A stretch of 41,794 nucleotides of DNA from Massilia norwichensis. GTDB taxonomy: Bacteria > Pseudomonadota > Gammaproteobacteria > Burkholderiales > Burkholderiaceae_D. Below, in pieces: positions 17,509 to 25,946 of the stretch; positions within the stretch are counted from its first letter, which is position 1; every line of letters starts with the position of its first letter. The notes below the pieces were generated by a model. The model searched no databases. It saw only the letters and a program-made list of their open reading frames with translations, and was not told where the DNA came from. The DNA is taken from positions 1 to 41,794 of the forward strand of contig NZ_JANUGX010000042.1 in the NCBI RefSeq assembly GCF_024753245.1. The letters run 5' to 3'. Made by a program: the position numbers and the translations under genes.

Positions 17509-18451
17509 CGGCCCCTCCCGCGCCCGGCGGCGGTCCACCCGGAGCCCATTTGTCGCGCCGCTCGAACAGGAACAGTTGCGAGGCGTCGGCGTTCATCGGC
17601 ACCGCGCGCGCGGTCCAGCTGGCGTCGTGGGTGTCCATGTCGGCGTCGTACTCGACGTGGCAACCGAGCGGGCTGTTGAAATACCAGAACCAGTTCGAGC
17701 CCATCTTGTGGCGGCCCGGGCCCCAGAACGACTGGTAGCCCTTGTTCGCGAAACGGGTCCCGGCCAGCATCACTTCGGTCGGGCCGCCCATGTGGAAGGC
17801 GAAGTGCTCGCAGCCTTTCATGAAGGGCGGGGTCTGGATCATGAACAGCGCGTGATGGTCGGCGCTGCCGGCCGGCCGCAGGAAGGGCCCGGCGCCGAGC
17901 AGGCGGTCGGTGACCGTAAAGCCCAGGCGCGCGTAGAAAGCCTCTGCCCTGGCGGTGTCGGGCACAAAGTAGACCACGTGCGACAGCGTGCGCGGGCGCG
18001 CCGGCGCGTCCTCGTCGACGCCGGCCACGTTGACCGGCCGTCCGCCCGAGGCGCCGGGTGCGTTGACCGCTTCGGCCGGCATGGCGAGCGGACGGCGTAC
18101 GCTCACCTGGAAGCCCAGCACGAAGCCCATGTCGTCGATGGCTTCGATACCGCCGCCGTCCACCCACCTGACTTCGCGGTCGCGTCCCAGTTCTTCGGCG
18201 ATCGCGCCCAGCGCGGCGGCGTCCGCCACCCCGTACACGGTCTTGCGCAGCATGCTGGAAGTGCCCATGGCCGGCGGCAGCGCCGGGTCGTCCTTGTGCG
18301 CGATCACGATGGCGGTGCCGTCCAGCGCCTCGAAGCGCCCGCCGCGCGCATCGGCGCCAAACGGCGTCAGGCCGTAGTCGATCAGGTATTGCGCGCAGGC
18401 GGCGACGTCGTCGACGCCGAACACGAGAGCGTCTGGTCCAATGATGTTCAT
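17495..18451 (-). CDS. fdeC: Type I extradiol ring-cleavage dioxygenase (FdeC-like)
   Basis: A 318-residue two-domain vicinal-oxygen-chelate protein. The C-terminal half has the expected Fe(II) ligands of type I extradiol enzymes: His in TLSHVVYFV, His in CEHFAFHM and Glu in GCHVEYDAD, plus a second-sphere His in DHHALFMI. The N-terminal half is the degenerate VOC repeat. Start ATG has AAGGAC 6 bases upstream. The frame continues upstream into the amidohydrolase gene but that is overlap in another frame. It should cleave a catecholic ring next to the hydroxyls. By analogy with the fde cluster, the substrate is a hydroxylated flavonoid A-ring made by the adjacent monooxygenase. Confidence 0.85.
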   Translation of the reverse strand: MNIIGPDALVFGVDDVAACAQYLIDYGLTPFGADARGGRFEALDGTAIVIAHKDDPALPPAMGTSSMLRKTVYGVADAAALGAIAEELGRDREVRWVDGGGIEAIDDMGFVLGFQVSVRRPLAMPAEAVNAPGASGGRPVNVAGVDEDAPARPRTLSHVVYFVPDTARAEAFYARLGFTVTDRLLGAGPFLRPAGSADHHALFMIQTPPFMKGCEHFAFHMGGPTEVMLAGTRFANKGYQSFWGPGRHKMGSNWFWYFNSPLGCHVEYDADMDTHDASWTARAVPMNADASQLFLFERRDKWAPGGPPPGAGGAGERH

Positions 18452-18483
18452 GCGATGTCCTTGATGATTGAGATTGATACGCT

Positions 18484-19617
18484 TCAGGCCTGGCCGGCAG
18501 CGGGTGCCTGCCAGTCCTCGGGCCGCAGGCGCTGGCCCAGCAGGCGTTCGGCATTGCGCCAGGCGATGCCCTCGCGCTCTTCCTGCGACAGGCCGGGCGC
18601 CGCCTCGAGCAGTGCGGCCAGCGCGTACTGGCCCATGTCGAAGGGGTAGTCGGTACCGGTCACGACCTGCCCGACGCCGACTTCCGCGATCAGGTGGCGC
18701 AGGGCCTCCGGCTCGTACACCAGGTTGTCGAACCAGATCTGGCGCAGGTATTCGCCCGGCGCTCTGGCGCAGCCGCGGGTATCGGTGCGCGCCCGGTGAG
18801 CGTGATTCGAACGTCCGATGTAGGAAGGCAGGTAGCCGCCGCCGTGCGCCGCCAGGATCTTCACGCCCGGGTAGCGGTCCAGCACGCCGCCGAAGATCAG
18901 GTGCGACAGCGCGATCGTGGTCTCCAGCGGCTGGCCGATCACGTTCGACAGGTAGTAGCGGTCCAGGCGCGCGCCGAGGGTGGTGCCGAAGGGGTGGATG
19001 AACACGATGCAGCCCAGCTCTTCGACCTTGGCCCAGAAGGATTCGAACATCGGGTCCGCCAGCTCCTTCCCGGCGATCATGGTCGAGATCTCGACGCCGC
19101 GCAGGCCCAGCTTGCGCACCGCGTGCTCCAGCTGCTCGATGGCGAGCGCCGGATGCTGCAGGGCCAGCGTGCCGAGGCCCAGGAAGCGCGCCGGATGCGT
19201 GGCGCACAGTTCGGCCATGCCCTCGTTCTGGATGCGCACCACCTCGGCCGCCAGGTCCGGCTCGGCCCAGTAGTAGTGCTGGGTCGAGGTCGGGCTCACC
19301 AGCTGCATGTCGACGCCGATCGCGTCCATGTCGGCCAGGCGCTGCGCCAGATTGGTCAGTTTCGGGCCGGCCTGCGGCAGCATCACCTTGTTGTTGTAGT
19401 CCACGGTGGCCGCGCCCAGCGCGTGCAGCATCATCTCGGGCTCGGCAAGCTTTTGCGGCAGGCCCGCGACCAGCTTTTCGACTGCCGGGAACAGCGCGTG
19501 GCAGTGCAAATCGACGGTGAAGGTCCGGCTCCTGGCGCGCGCCGGGTCCGGTACCCGGGCCGGGGCGTCGGCGCCGCAATCGGGTGGGCATTGCGGCGTA
19601 CATTGGTGAAACAGCAT
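18484..19617 (-). CDS. ACMSD-like amidohydrolase with Cys-rich N terminus
   Basis: A 377-residue member of the amidohydrolase-2 (ACMSD / 5-carboxyvanillate decarboxylase) family. The metal-binding HxH is in VDLHCHALFP, followed by IHPFG (metal His), HGGGYLP and TGTDYPFD with the conserved Asp. Family members decarboxylate or hydrate ring-cleavage products and aromatic acids. Unusually, the first 45 residues form an extension with Cys6, Cys10 and Cys14 (CTPQCPPDC) and an Ala/Pro/Arg-rich linker before the catalytic barrel. It is the first gene of the operon, with an AGGAGA ribosome binding site, and its promoter holds paired LysR boxes. Decarboxylation of an extradiol product is a reasonable guess. 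Confidence 0.83.
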   Translation of the reverse strand: MLFHQCTPQCPPDCGADAPARVPDPARARSRTFTVDLHCHALFPAVEKLVAGLPQKLAEPEMMLHALGAATVDYNNKVMLPQAGPKLTNLAQRLADMDAIGVDMQLVSPTSTQHYYWAEPDLAAEVVRIQNEGMAELCATHPARFLGLGTLALQHPALAIEQLEHAVRKLGLRGVEISTMIAGKELADPMFESFWAKVEELGCIVFIHPFGTTLGARLDRYYLSNVIGQPLETTIALSHLIFGGVLDRYPGVKILAAHGGGYLPSYIGRSNHAHRARTDTRGCARAPGEYLRQIWFDNLVYEPEALRHLIAEVGVGQVVTGTDYPFDMGQYALAALLEAAPGLSQEEREGIAWRNAERLLGQRLRPEDWQAPAAGQA

Positions 19618-19638
19618 GGGGGTCTCCTGGTCTTGAAT

Positions 19639-19804
19639 CCGGTCGATTCTACCGAGCGGATTGCGGCCGCTGGCATGGCTTTTTCGGATCGAAGCTATCG
19701 GCCGGACCGATGGATCGCGCCCCTTCCAGCTATCGGTTTTGCCGACGCATGGCGTCGGAATTCCGCATTCGTCAAGGGCCCGGCGCCTCCCTATACTGGC
19801 AGCG
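19639..19804. promoter_or_regulatory. Symmetric divergent promoter with four LysR boxes
   Basis: Leftward promoter: -10 TAGAAT (complement of 19646-19651). Rightward promoter: -10 TATACT (19792-19797) with -35 TCGTCA (19769-19774, 17-bp spacer). Four T-N11-A boxes of the ATCGG-N5-CCGAT type lie at 19675-19689 (7/10), 19697-19711 (10/10), 19732-19746 (9/10) and 19754-19768 (7/10). Each strong box is about 65 bases upstream of one predicted start, and each weak box about 43, with 22 bp between centres in both pairs. This matches the recognition-site/activation-site layout of LysR regulators. The direct repeat AGCTATCGG (19693, 19728) includes both strong boxes. Confidence 0.78.
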
Positions 19805-19854
19805 CCGCCGGCATGTCCGGGCGCCTCATCATCATCGACAAAGGAAGATTTTTC

Positions 19855-20892
19855 ATGACAGACACCCCCATCCAGGCCGGCTTCAAGCTCGGCACTTTTT
19901 CGGCCGCCGGCTCCCGGCCCTTCGCGGGACTCGTGCGCGGCGAACGGGTCATCGCCCTGCATACCCTGCAGCGCCTGGCCGACGCGCGCGGCCTGGTCCT
20001 GAACGGCAGCGAATCGGTGTTCGCCCTGCTGCAGAACTGGGACGCGAATTTCGCCGCCCTGTCCGAGGTGCTGGCGCTGGCCGAGCAAGAGCAAGCGCTG
20101 CACTGGGCGCCGGTGTCGACCCTGAAGGTGCATGCGCCGGTCGACCTGCCGCGCCAGATCTTCTGCACCGGCGCCAACTACTTCAAGCACGTGGTCGACA
20201 TGATCGTCAGCATGGGGCCCGGCGTCCATCCGGGCACCGAGACGATGACGACCGAAGAACTGCGCGCCCACGCCGAGGCGATGATGCACGAGCGCGCCAA
20301 GACCGGCGCGCCCTACATCTTCAGCAAGATCCCATCCGCCATCACCGGCCCCTACGATCCGGTGATCCTGCCGGCCATCGCCAGCCAGCCCGACTGGGAG
20401 CTGGAGCTGGCGGTGGTGATCGGCAAGGCCGCGCGCAATGTGCGCCGCGAGGACGCCGCGCGCTACATCGCCGGCTACACGATCGCCAACGACATCACCA
20501 GCCGCGACCTGATCTGGTGCAAGGAGCCGAAGGCCATGGGTACCGATTGGATCTCGAGCAAGAATTCGCCGACCTTCCTGCCGCTCGGCCCCTACCTGGT
20601 GCCGGCGGCTTTCGTGGCCGATCCGGCGCAGCTGCAGATCGTCCTCAAGCTCAACGGCGAGGTGATGCAGAACGAAAGCACCTCGGACATGATCTTCGAC
20701 ATCGCGCGCCAGATCGAATACATCTCCAGCCGCGTGCAACTGTGGCCGGGCGACGTGATCTGCACCGGCTCCCCGGCCGGCAACGGCATCCATTACAAGC
20801 GCTACCTGCGCGACGGCGACGTGATAGAAGCGTCGATCACCGGCCTGGGCGAACAGCGCAATCCCTGCATCGCCGAGAACCGCAGCCGCTGA
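19855..20892 (+). CDS. Second fumarylacetoacetate hydrolase-family protein
   Basis: A 345-residue FAH-superfamily enzyme. Catalytic-domain features include DWELELAVVIGKAARNV (two metal-binding Glu), YTIANDITSRDL, and GDVICTGSPAGNG near the C terminus. The N-terminal third is the small domain found in longer acylpyruvate hydrolases. Start ATG follows AAAGGAAG by 7 bases. The segment around 70-110 (KHVVDMIVSMGPGVHPGTETM) is an insertion compared with short FAH proteins. Transcribed divergently from the six-gene catabolic operon and probably by the same LysR activator. Likely hydrolyses or hydrates a ring-opened keto acid; the exact reaction is not evident. Confidence 0.84.
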   Translation: MTDTPIQAGFKLGTFSAAGSRPFAGLVRGERVIALHTLQRLADARGLVLNGSESVFALLQNWDANFAALSEVLALAEQEQALHWAPVSTLKVHAPVDLPRQIFCTGANYFKHVVDMIVSMGPGVHPGTETMTTEELRAHAEAMMHERAKTGAPYIFSKIPSAITGPYDPVILPAIASQPDWELELAVVIGKAARNVRREDAARYIAGYTIANDITSRDLIWCKEPKAMGTDWISSKNSPTFLPLGPYLVPAAFVADPAQLQIVLKLNGEVMQNESTSDMIFDIARQIEYISSRVQLWPGDVICTGSPAGNGIHYKRYLRDGDVIEASITGLGEQRNPCIAENRSR

Positions 20893-20913
20893 TTCCAGCA
20901 CCGATACAACAAC

Positions 20914-20943
20914 GCCCGGCCGGCGCGGATGCGCGGGCCGGGC
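20914..20943. terminator. Convergent GC-rich terminator hairpin
   Basis: GCCCGGCC (20914-20921) pairs with GGCCGGGC (20936-20943), and the loop can extend the stem through CGCG pairs. It lies between the rightward FAH gene and the leftward RND operon and could stop transcription from both sides. There is no clear T-run. Confidence 0.55.
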
Positions 20944-20961
20944 GCCTCCGGAACGACTCCC

Positions 20962-23433
20962 CTACCCCTTCAGACCATCGTCGCCCACCGGCGCCAGGCT
21001 GGCCGACGGTTGATGGCTGCCGCCGCGCAGCGCCGCCGGCGCTGCTGGCACTGCCGGCCGCAGCAGGAAGTGGCCCAGCGCCGGCAGCAGCACCAGCGCG
21101 CCGATCATATTCAGCAGGAACATGAAGGCGAGCAGGATGCCCATGTCGGCCTGAAATTTAATCGGCGAAAAGACCCAGGTCGCCACACCGACGGCCAGCG
21201 TGACGCCGGTCAGCATCACCACCTTGCCGGTGAAGAGCAGCGCGCGGTAGTAGGCCTCGGACAGGCTCGCGCCCTCCTTCATGCGCCCCTGCACGACGCT
21301 CAGGATGTAGAGCGCATAGTCGACCCCGATGCCGACGCCGAGCGCGATCACCGGCAGGGTCGCGACCTTCACGCCGATGCCCAGGCCCACCATCAGCGCC
21401 TCGGCCAGGATCGAGGTCAGCATCAGCGGCAGCACCGCCACCACCACCGCGCGCCAGGAGCGGAAGGTGATGAAACAGAGCAGGGTCACGGCGCCGTACA
21501 CCAGGAACAGCATCTCGTACCAGGCGCGCTTGACCACGATGTTGGTGGCGGCCTCGATGCCGGCGCTGCCGGCCGCCTGCAGGAACTGGATGTCGGCGGT
21601 GTCGTTGGCGGCGGCGAAGGCGTCGACGGTGGCGACCACGCGGTTCAGCGTATCGGCGCGGTGGTCCTGCAGGTAGACGTACATCGTGAGCAGCCCGCAG
21701 GATTCGTTGTACAGGCCGCGCGGCGCGCCGGCGGTGACCGAATTGAGCATGTCCTGGTTCTTCACCAGTTCATACCATTTCGGATTCGCCTCGTTCAGGC
21801 CGCTCAGCATGCGCCGGTTCAGCAGCGCCAGCGTGTTGACCGACTCGACGCCATCGAGCTGGCGCAGCTGCCAGTCGAGCGCGTCGACGCGTTTGAGCAC
21901 CTCGTAGTTGGAGCAGCCGCCGTTGTCGGGCGTTTTGACCATCACGGCGAAGACGTCGCTGCTGGCGCCGTAGTGCTGGCTGATGAAGGCGACGTCGCGG
22001 TTGTAGCGCGAATCCGGCCGCAGTTCCGGCGCGCCGGGATCGAGGTCGCCGATCTTCAGGTGGTGGCCGATCGCCATGCCGCCGGCCGCCAGCAGGCAGG
22101 CGCAGGCCACGGCCGCGCCGGCCCAGGGCTTGCGGGTGAACAGGTCGAGGAAGCGCCACAGGCCTTCCTTGCAGCCGTCCGCGCTGGTGGCGTCTTCGGT
22201 GCGCAGGCTGCGCGCGGCCGCCTTGGCGCTGACCCCGGTGTAGGACAGCAGGATCGGCAGCAGGATCAGGTTGGTGAAGATCAGCGCCGCCACGCCGATG
22301 CTGGCGGCGATCGCCAGCTCCTTGATCGCCTGGATGTCGATCATCAGCAGCACCGCGAAGCCGACCGCATCGGCCAGCAGCGCCGTCAGGCCGGCCAGGA
22401 ACAGGCGCCGGAAGGTGCAGCGCGCCGCCACCAGCTTGTGCGCGCCGCGTCCGATGTCCTGCATGATGCCGTTCATCTTCTGGGCGCCGTGGCTCATGCC
22501 GATCGCGAAGATCAGGAAGGGCACCAGCAGCGAGTAAGGGTCGAGCGCAAAGCCGAGGGTCGGCAGCAGGCCCAGTTGCCATACCACCGCGACCAGGGAA
22601 CTGAGCACCACCAGCATGGTCGAGCGTACGCAGCGGGTGTACCAGAACACCATGGCGGCGGCGATCGCGATCGCGGCGGCGAAGAACAGCAGCACCTGCT
22701 GCAGGCCGTCGATCAGGTCGCCGACGATCTTGGCGAAGCCGGTGATGTGCAGGCGCACGCCCTGCGGTTCGTAGTCGGCGCGGATCTTCTCGAGCGCGGC
22801 GGACAGGGCTTCGTAATCGAGCGGCCGGCCCTGGGCATCGACCGACAGCAGCGGCACGTAGATGACGCTCGAGCGTGCATCGCGGGCCACGGTCTGGCCG
22901 ATCTCGCCGGAGCGGGCGACGTTGGTCGCGAGCTTGCCCAGGCTGTCGGGCGAGCCGTCGTAGCCGTCCGGGATCACCGGTCCGCCCTCGAGCCCATCCT
23001 CGGTGACGCCGACCCAGCGCGTATTCGGCGTCCACAGCGACTTCATGAAGGGACGGTCGACGCCGGGCAGCAGGAACACCTCGTCGTTGATCTTCGCCAG
23101 CGTCGCCAGGTAGCGCGGATCGTAGATGCTGCCGGCCGGGTTCTCGACCGCGATGCGCACGGCGTTACCCAGGCCGCTCAACTCCTTCTGGTACTTCAGG
23201 TAATTTGCGATGTAGGGATGGCCGGTCGGAATCGCCTTCTCGAAGCTGGCGTTCAGGCGCAGCTTGCTGGCCTGGTAGCCGAGCAGGCAGGTCACCAGGG
23301 CGCACAGCAGCACCACCACGAGGCGGTGGTTGAACAGCAGGCGTTCGAGGAAGGAACCGGATCGTGGATCGAAGGGCGCGGAATCCGGCGCCGGGCCGGA
23401 AGCGCCTTGCTTGCTTGGAGGTGTGGACATCAT
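20962..23433 (-). CDS. RND/MMPL-family inner-membrane transporter
   Basis: An 823-residue protein of the MMPL / HpnN-like branch of the RND superfamily, with about twelve membrane segments in two similar halves and a large periplasmic loop after the first helix of each. The first helix is in VVVLLCALVTCLLGYQ; the second half has the conserved GVGIGVDYALYIL. The first ATG (23433) overlaps the stop of the upstream Ycf48-like gene (ATGATG), and no ribosome binding site is visible, so translation is probably coupled. Relatives move hydrophobic molecules such as hopanoids or lipids. With the outer-membrane and periplasmic genes of this operon, I infer import or export of a hydrophobic aromatic substrate. 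Confidence 0.85.
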   Translation of the reverse strand: MMSTPPSKQGASGPAPDSAPFDPRSGSFLERLLFNHRLVVVLLCALVTCLLGYQASKLRLNASFEKAIPTGHPYIANYLKYQKELSGLGNAVRIAVENPAGSIYDPRYLATLAKINDEVFLLPGVDRPFMKSLWTPNTRWVGVTEDGLEGGPVIPDGYDGSPDSLGKLATNVARSGEIGQTVARDARSSVIYVPLLSVDAQGRPLDYEALSAALEKIRADYEPQGVRLHITGFAKIVGDLIDGLQQVLLFFAAAIAIAAAMVFWYTRCVRSTMLVVLSSLVAVVWQLGLLPTLGFALDPYSLLVPFLIFAIGMSHGAQKMNGIMQDIGRGAHKLVAARCTFRRLFLAGLTALLADAVGFAVLLMIDIQAIKELAIAASIGVAALIFTNLILLPILLSYTGVSAKAAARSLRTEDATSADGCKEGLWRFLDLFTRKPWAGAAVACACLLAAGGMAIGHHLKIGDLDPGAPELRPDSRYNRDVAFISQHYGASSDVFAVMVKTPDNGGCSNYEVLKRVDALDWQLRQLDGVESVNTLALLNRRMLSGLNEANPKWYELVKNQDMLNSVTAGAPRGLYNESCGLLTMYVYLQDHRADTLNRVVATVDAFAAANDTADIQFLQAAGSAGIEAATNIVVKRAWYEMLFLVYGAVTLLCFITFRSWRAVVVAVLPLMLTSILAEALMVGLGIGVKVATLPVIALGVGIGVDYALYILSVVQGRMKEGASLSEAYYRALLFTGKVVMLTGVTLAVGVATWVFSPIKFQADMGILLAFMFLLNMIGALVLLPALGHFLLRPAVPAAPAALRGGSHQPSASLAPVGDDGLKG

Positions 23434-24545
23434 TTTGCGGCGGAGGAAACGAGGATTGCGCCCGGCTGGGCGGGAAGACGTACGACGCCGGACATGCCGA
23501 CCGCGACGATCGCGCCGTCGGCCTGGAGCAGGACGTCGCTCAGCGGCGGCAGCGCCGGGGTGTTCAGCACGGAAGCCGGTTGGCCGGCCGTGGCGCGCAT
23601 CAGCATCCCGGCCTGGTTGGCCATCAGCAGCGTGGCGCCGTGGGCGCGCATGGCGGTGATCGAGACCGGCGCCGGCACGGCCAGCTTGTGCCAGCTCGCG
23701 CCCTGGTCGGCGGACTGGAAGGCATTGCCGCCCAGCCCGGCCACCGTCAGTTGGTCGCCGGCGATCGCCAGCGCGAACAGGCTGCCCTTGTAAGGCAGCT
23801 CGACCCGCTCGAAGCGTTCGCCGCCGTCGAGCGAGCGCAGCATCAGGCCCTGCTCGCCGGCGATATACACCGCGTTGCCGCGCGCCTGCACCGCGTACAT
23901 GTGGTTGCCGCGCGGGTTGTCGAGCCGGTGCGAGATCGGGGTCCAGCTGGCGCCGCCGTCGCGCGTGCGGAAGGCCAGGTTGTAGGCGCCGACCACGATG
24001 CCGTTGCGCGCATCGCTGAAGTGCAGTGCCAGGAAGGGCTTGTCGGGCCCGTCCGCCACCATGCGCTGGGCTTCGGCCAGGTAGGCTGCGCTGCGTTCGG
24101 CGCCGCCGTCCGCTGCCGCGGCCTGGGCTTGCGCGTCGCGCAGCATCAGTTGCGCCGCCTGGGCGCCGTCCAGCTGCCGGGTCCAGGATTCGCCACCGTC
24201 GCGGCTGTGCAGGATGACGCCGTAATGGCCCACCGCCCAGCCTTCGGTCGGGGTTGGGAACTGGACCGCGGCCAGGGTCACGCTGGCCGGCACCCTGGCC
24301 TGGCGCCAGGTCGCGCCGCCGTCGTCGGACAGGATGACGATGCCGCGCTCGCCGACCGCGACGATGCGCTTGCCGGCCTGGGCGACGCCGGTCAGATAGG
24401 CCTTGGCCGGCTGGCGCACGGCCTGGGCGGCGCGCGCGATCGGATCGGCCAGCGGTGTAGCCGATGTGGCCGCGGCTGGCGCCGCGCCCGCCAGGGTACA
24501 GGCGCCGGCCGCAGCCAGCGCCAGGATGAAATGCGTGAGATGCAT
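23430..24545 (-). CDS. Ycf48-like periplasmic beta-propeller
   Basis: A 371-residue protein with a signal peptide (MHLTHFILALAAAGACTLAGAAPAAA) and repeated blades of the Ycf48/BNR type: ILSDDGGATWR, ILHSRDGGESWT, FRTRDGGASWT, MLRSLDGGERF, FQSADQGASWH. Ycf48 proteins act as assembly or scaffold factors in plants. In bacterial operons of this type the role is not known. Start ATG has GGAGC upstream. I rejected the longer frame to 24686 because it runs into the DUF1329 gene. It sits between DUF1329 and RND genes and probably forms part of the same envelope complex. Confidence 0.84.
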   Translation of the reverse strand: MHLTHFILALAAAGACTLAGAAPAAATSATPLADPIARAAQAVRQPAKAYLTGVAQAGKRIVAVGERGIVILSDDGGATWRQARVPASVTLAAVQFPTPTEGWAVGHYGVILHSRDGGESWTRQLDGAQAAQLMLRDAQAQAAAADGGAERSAAYLAEAQRMVADGPDKPFLALHFSDARNGIVVGAYNLAFRTRDGGASWTPISHRLDNPRGNHMYAVQARGNAVYIAGEQGLMLRSLDGGERFERVELPYKGSLFALAIAGDQLTVAGLGGNAFQSADQGASWHKLAVPAPVSITAMRAHGATLLMANQAGMLMRATAGQPASVLNTPALPPLSDVLLQADGAIVAVGMSGVVRLPAQPGAILVSSAAK

Positions 24546-24577
24546 GCGTTGCTCCACGATGCGCTGGCCCGGCCGGG

Positions 24578-25927
24578 TCAGCGCGCACCGCTGCTGAGCG
24601 AATCCGGCGAGAAGGTCGCGTCCGGGTAGCGCGGCATCAGCTTGTACTGCGAGGCCTTTTCGTTCAGGACCTGGTTGGCGAACCATGTGTCGGACAGCAG
24701 GTCATAGAAGCCGAAGGTGACGCCGGTGGTCGCCGGCAGGTCCGGCATCGTCACCGGCAGCTGCCACATGGTCTTCCACAGCTGGCCCTTGGCATCCCAG
24801 CGGTCGCCGAGCACGGCCATCCAGGTATCTTCGTCCAGGTAGTACCTGCCCTTCGGCGCCACGTGGCGCACGCCCGGCTTGACGTTCGCTTCCACGACCC
24901 AGACCCGGTGCAGCTCCCAGCGCACCATGTCCGGATTCAGGTGCTTGGCGTTGATCAGGTCCATGTCCTTGCCGCCCAGCGAGCGGTTGGTGTTATAGGG
25001 GATGAGCATCTCCTTCTTGCCGACCAGCTTCCAGTCGAAGCGGTCGAGGCGCCCGGCGAACACGCTGACTTCGTCGAAGCTCATCACGCCGGCGGTGGCC
25101 GGGGTCGGCGTGTCGCAGCAGGCGTTCGGCAGCTTGCGGGTGCGGCGCTGGCCGGCCAGGTAGGCGTAGCCGAGGTCGCGCTCCGAGTCCAGGTTCAGGC
25201 GGCCCAGGATGGCCTCGCCGGCGCGGATCGGCGGTCCGGCGTTGACCAGACGCAGATTCCAGTAGTTGCCGTTGGCCGATTCCGGCGTGCCGTCCTTGAA
25301 GTAGTAAGGCATGCTCTGGTCGGCGATGCCGTCGACCGTCATCACCGGCTTGCCGGCGGCGGTGACCAGGTAGGCGCGGTTGTCGAACTGCCAGTTCTCG
25401 CCGCGCCAGGACAGCAGGTGGTTCCACATCGCCTCGGCGCCATCCTTCGGGATCGGGAACGGAATGCCGCCATACGCGCCGACCGGGATCTGGCGCTCGT
25501 TCAGCTTGGCCGCGCCGGCGTTCTTGCGCGTGTTCTCATAAACCCATTGCGGCGCCGCGGCGCTGCGGTGGGTCGGATAGACGTCGATGCGGTAGCTGGC
25601 GTGCTTCTTGAGCATGGCCTTGGCGCCGTCGCTCAGCTTGTCGGCGTATTGCTCCATGTTCCTGGCGGTGATCGAATACAGCGGCTTCTCGCCCGCGTAC
25701 GGGTCCTGGTCGCGCCGTCCGCCAGCCTTGAAGCCGGCCGGCGCCTTGGTCAGGCCGCCGTCCCAGGCCGGAATGCTGCCGTCCTTGTTGCCGGCCTTTT
25801 CGGCGCCGAGCGGGGTCAGGGTCTTGCCGAGTTTGGCGGCTTCTTCGGCGCCGACGGCGGCGGCGGCCATGCCGTGGATGCCGGCCAGGCCGATGCCTGC
25901 CGCGACGATTGCTCGCTTGATGTTCAT
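24578..25927 (-). CDS. DUF1329-family periplasmic protein
   Basis: A 449-residue protein with a signal peptide (MNIKRAIVAAGIGLAGIHGMAAAA) and the typical DUF1329 opening (LTPLGAEKAGNKDGSIPAWDGG). To my knowledge, DUF1329 proteins are related to the lipoprotein-binding LolA/LolB fold, which suggests carriage of a hydrophobic ligand through the periplasm. It follows the DUF1302 gene by 19 bases, and the pair DUF1302-DUF1329 recurs in proteobacterial operons for hydrophobic substrates. The mature protein contains a conserved Cys pair in NACCDTPTP. Substrate is unknown. The downstream Ycf48-like gene starts 32 bases after the stop. Confidence 0.87.
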   Translation of the reverse strand: MNIKRAIVAAGIGLAGIHGMAAAAVGAEEAAKLGKTLTPLGAEKAGNKDGSIPAWDGGLTKAPAGFKAGGRRDQDPYAGEKPLYSITARNMEQYADKLSDGAKAMLKKHASYRIDVYPTHRSAAAPQWVYENTRKNAGAAKLNERQIPVGAYGGIPFPIPKDGAEAMWNHLLSWRGENWQFDNRAYLVTAAGKPVMTVDGIADQSMPYYFKDGTPESANGNYWNLRLVNAGPPIRAGEAILGRLNLDSERDLGYAYLAGQRRTRKLPNACCDTPTPATAGVMSFDEVSVFAGRLDRFDWKLVGKKEMLIPYNTNRSLGGKDMDLINAKHLNPDMVRWELHRVWVVEANVKPGVRHVAPKGRYYLDEDTWMAVLGDRWDAKGQLWKTMWQLPVTMPDLPATTGVTFGFYDLLSDTWFANQVLNEKASQYKLMPRYPDATFSPDSLSSGAR

Positions 25928-25946
25928 GTGTCTGTCTCCATGTTGA

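Noticed and set aside
19742..19758. Hairpin CCGACGC-ATG-GCGTCGG as a terminator or riboswitch
   Set aside because: It lies upstream of the promoter -10 and overlaps a LysR box, so it is better explained as part of operator DNA.
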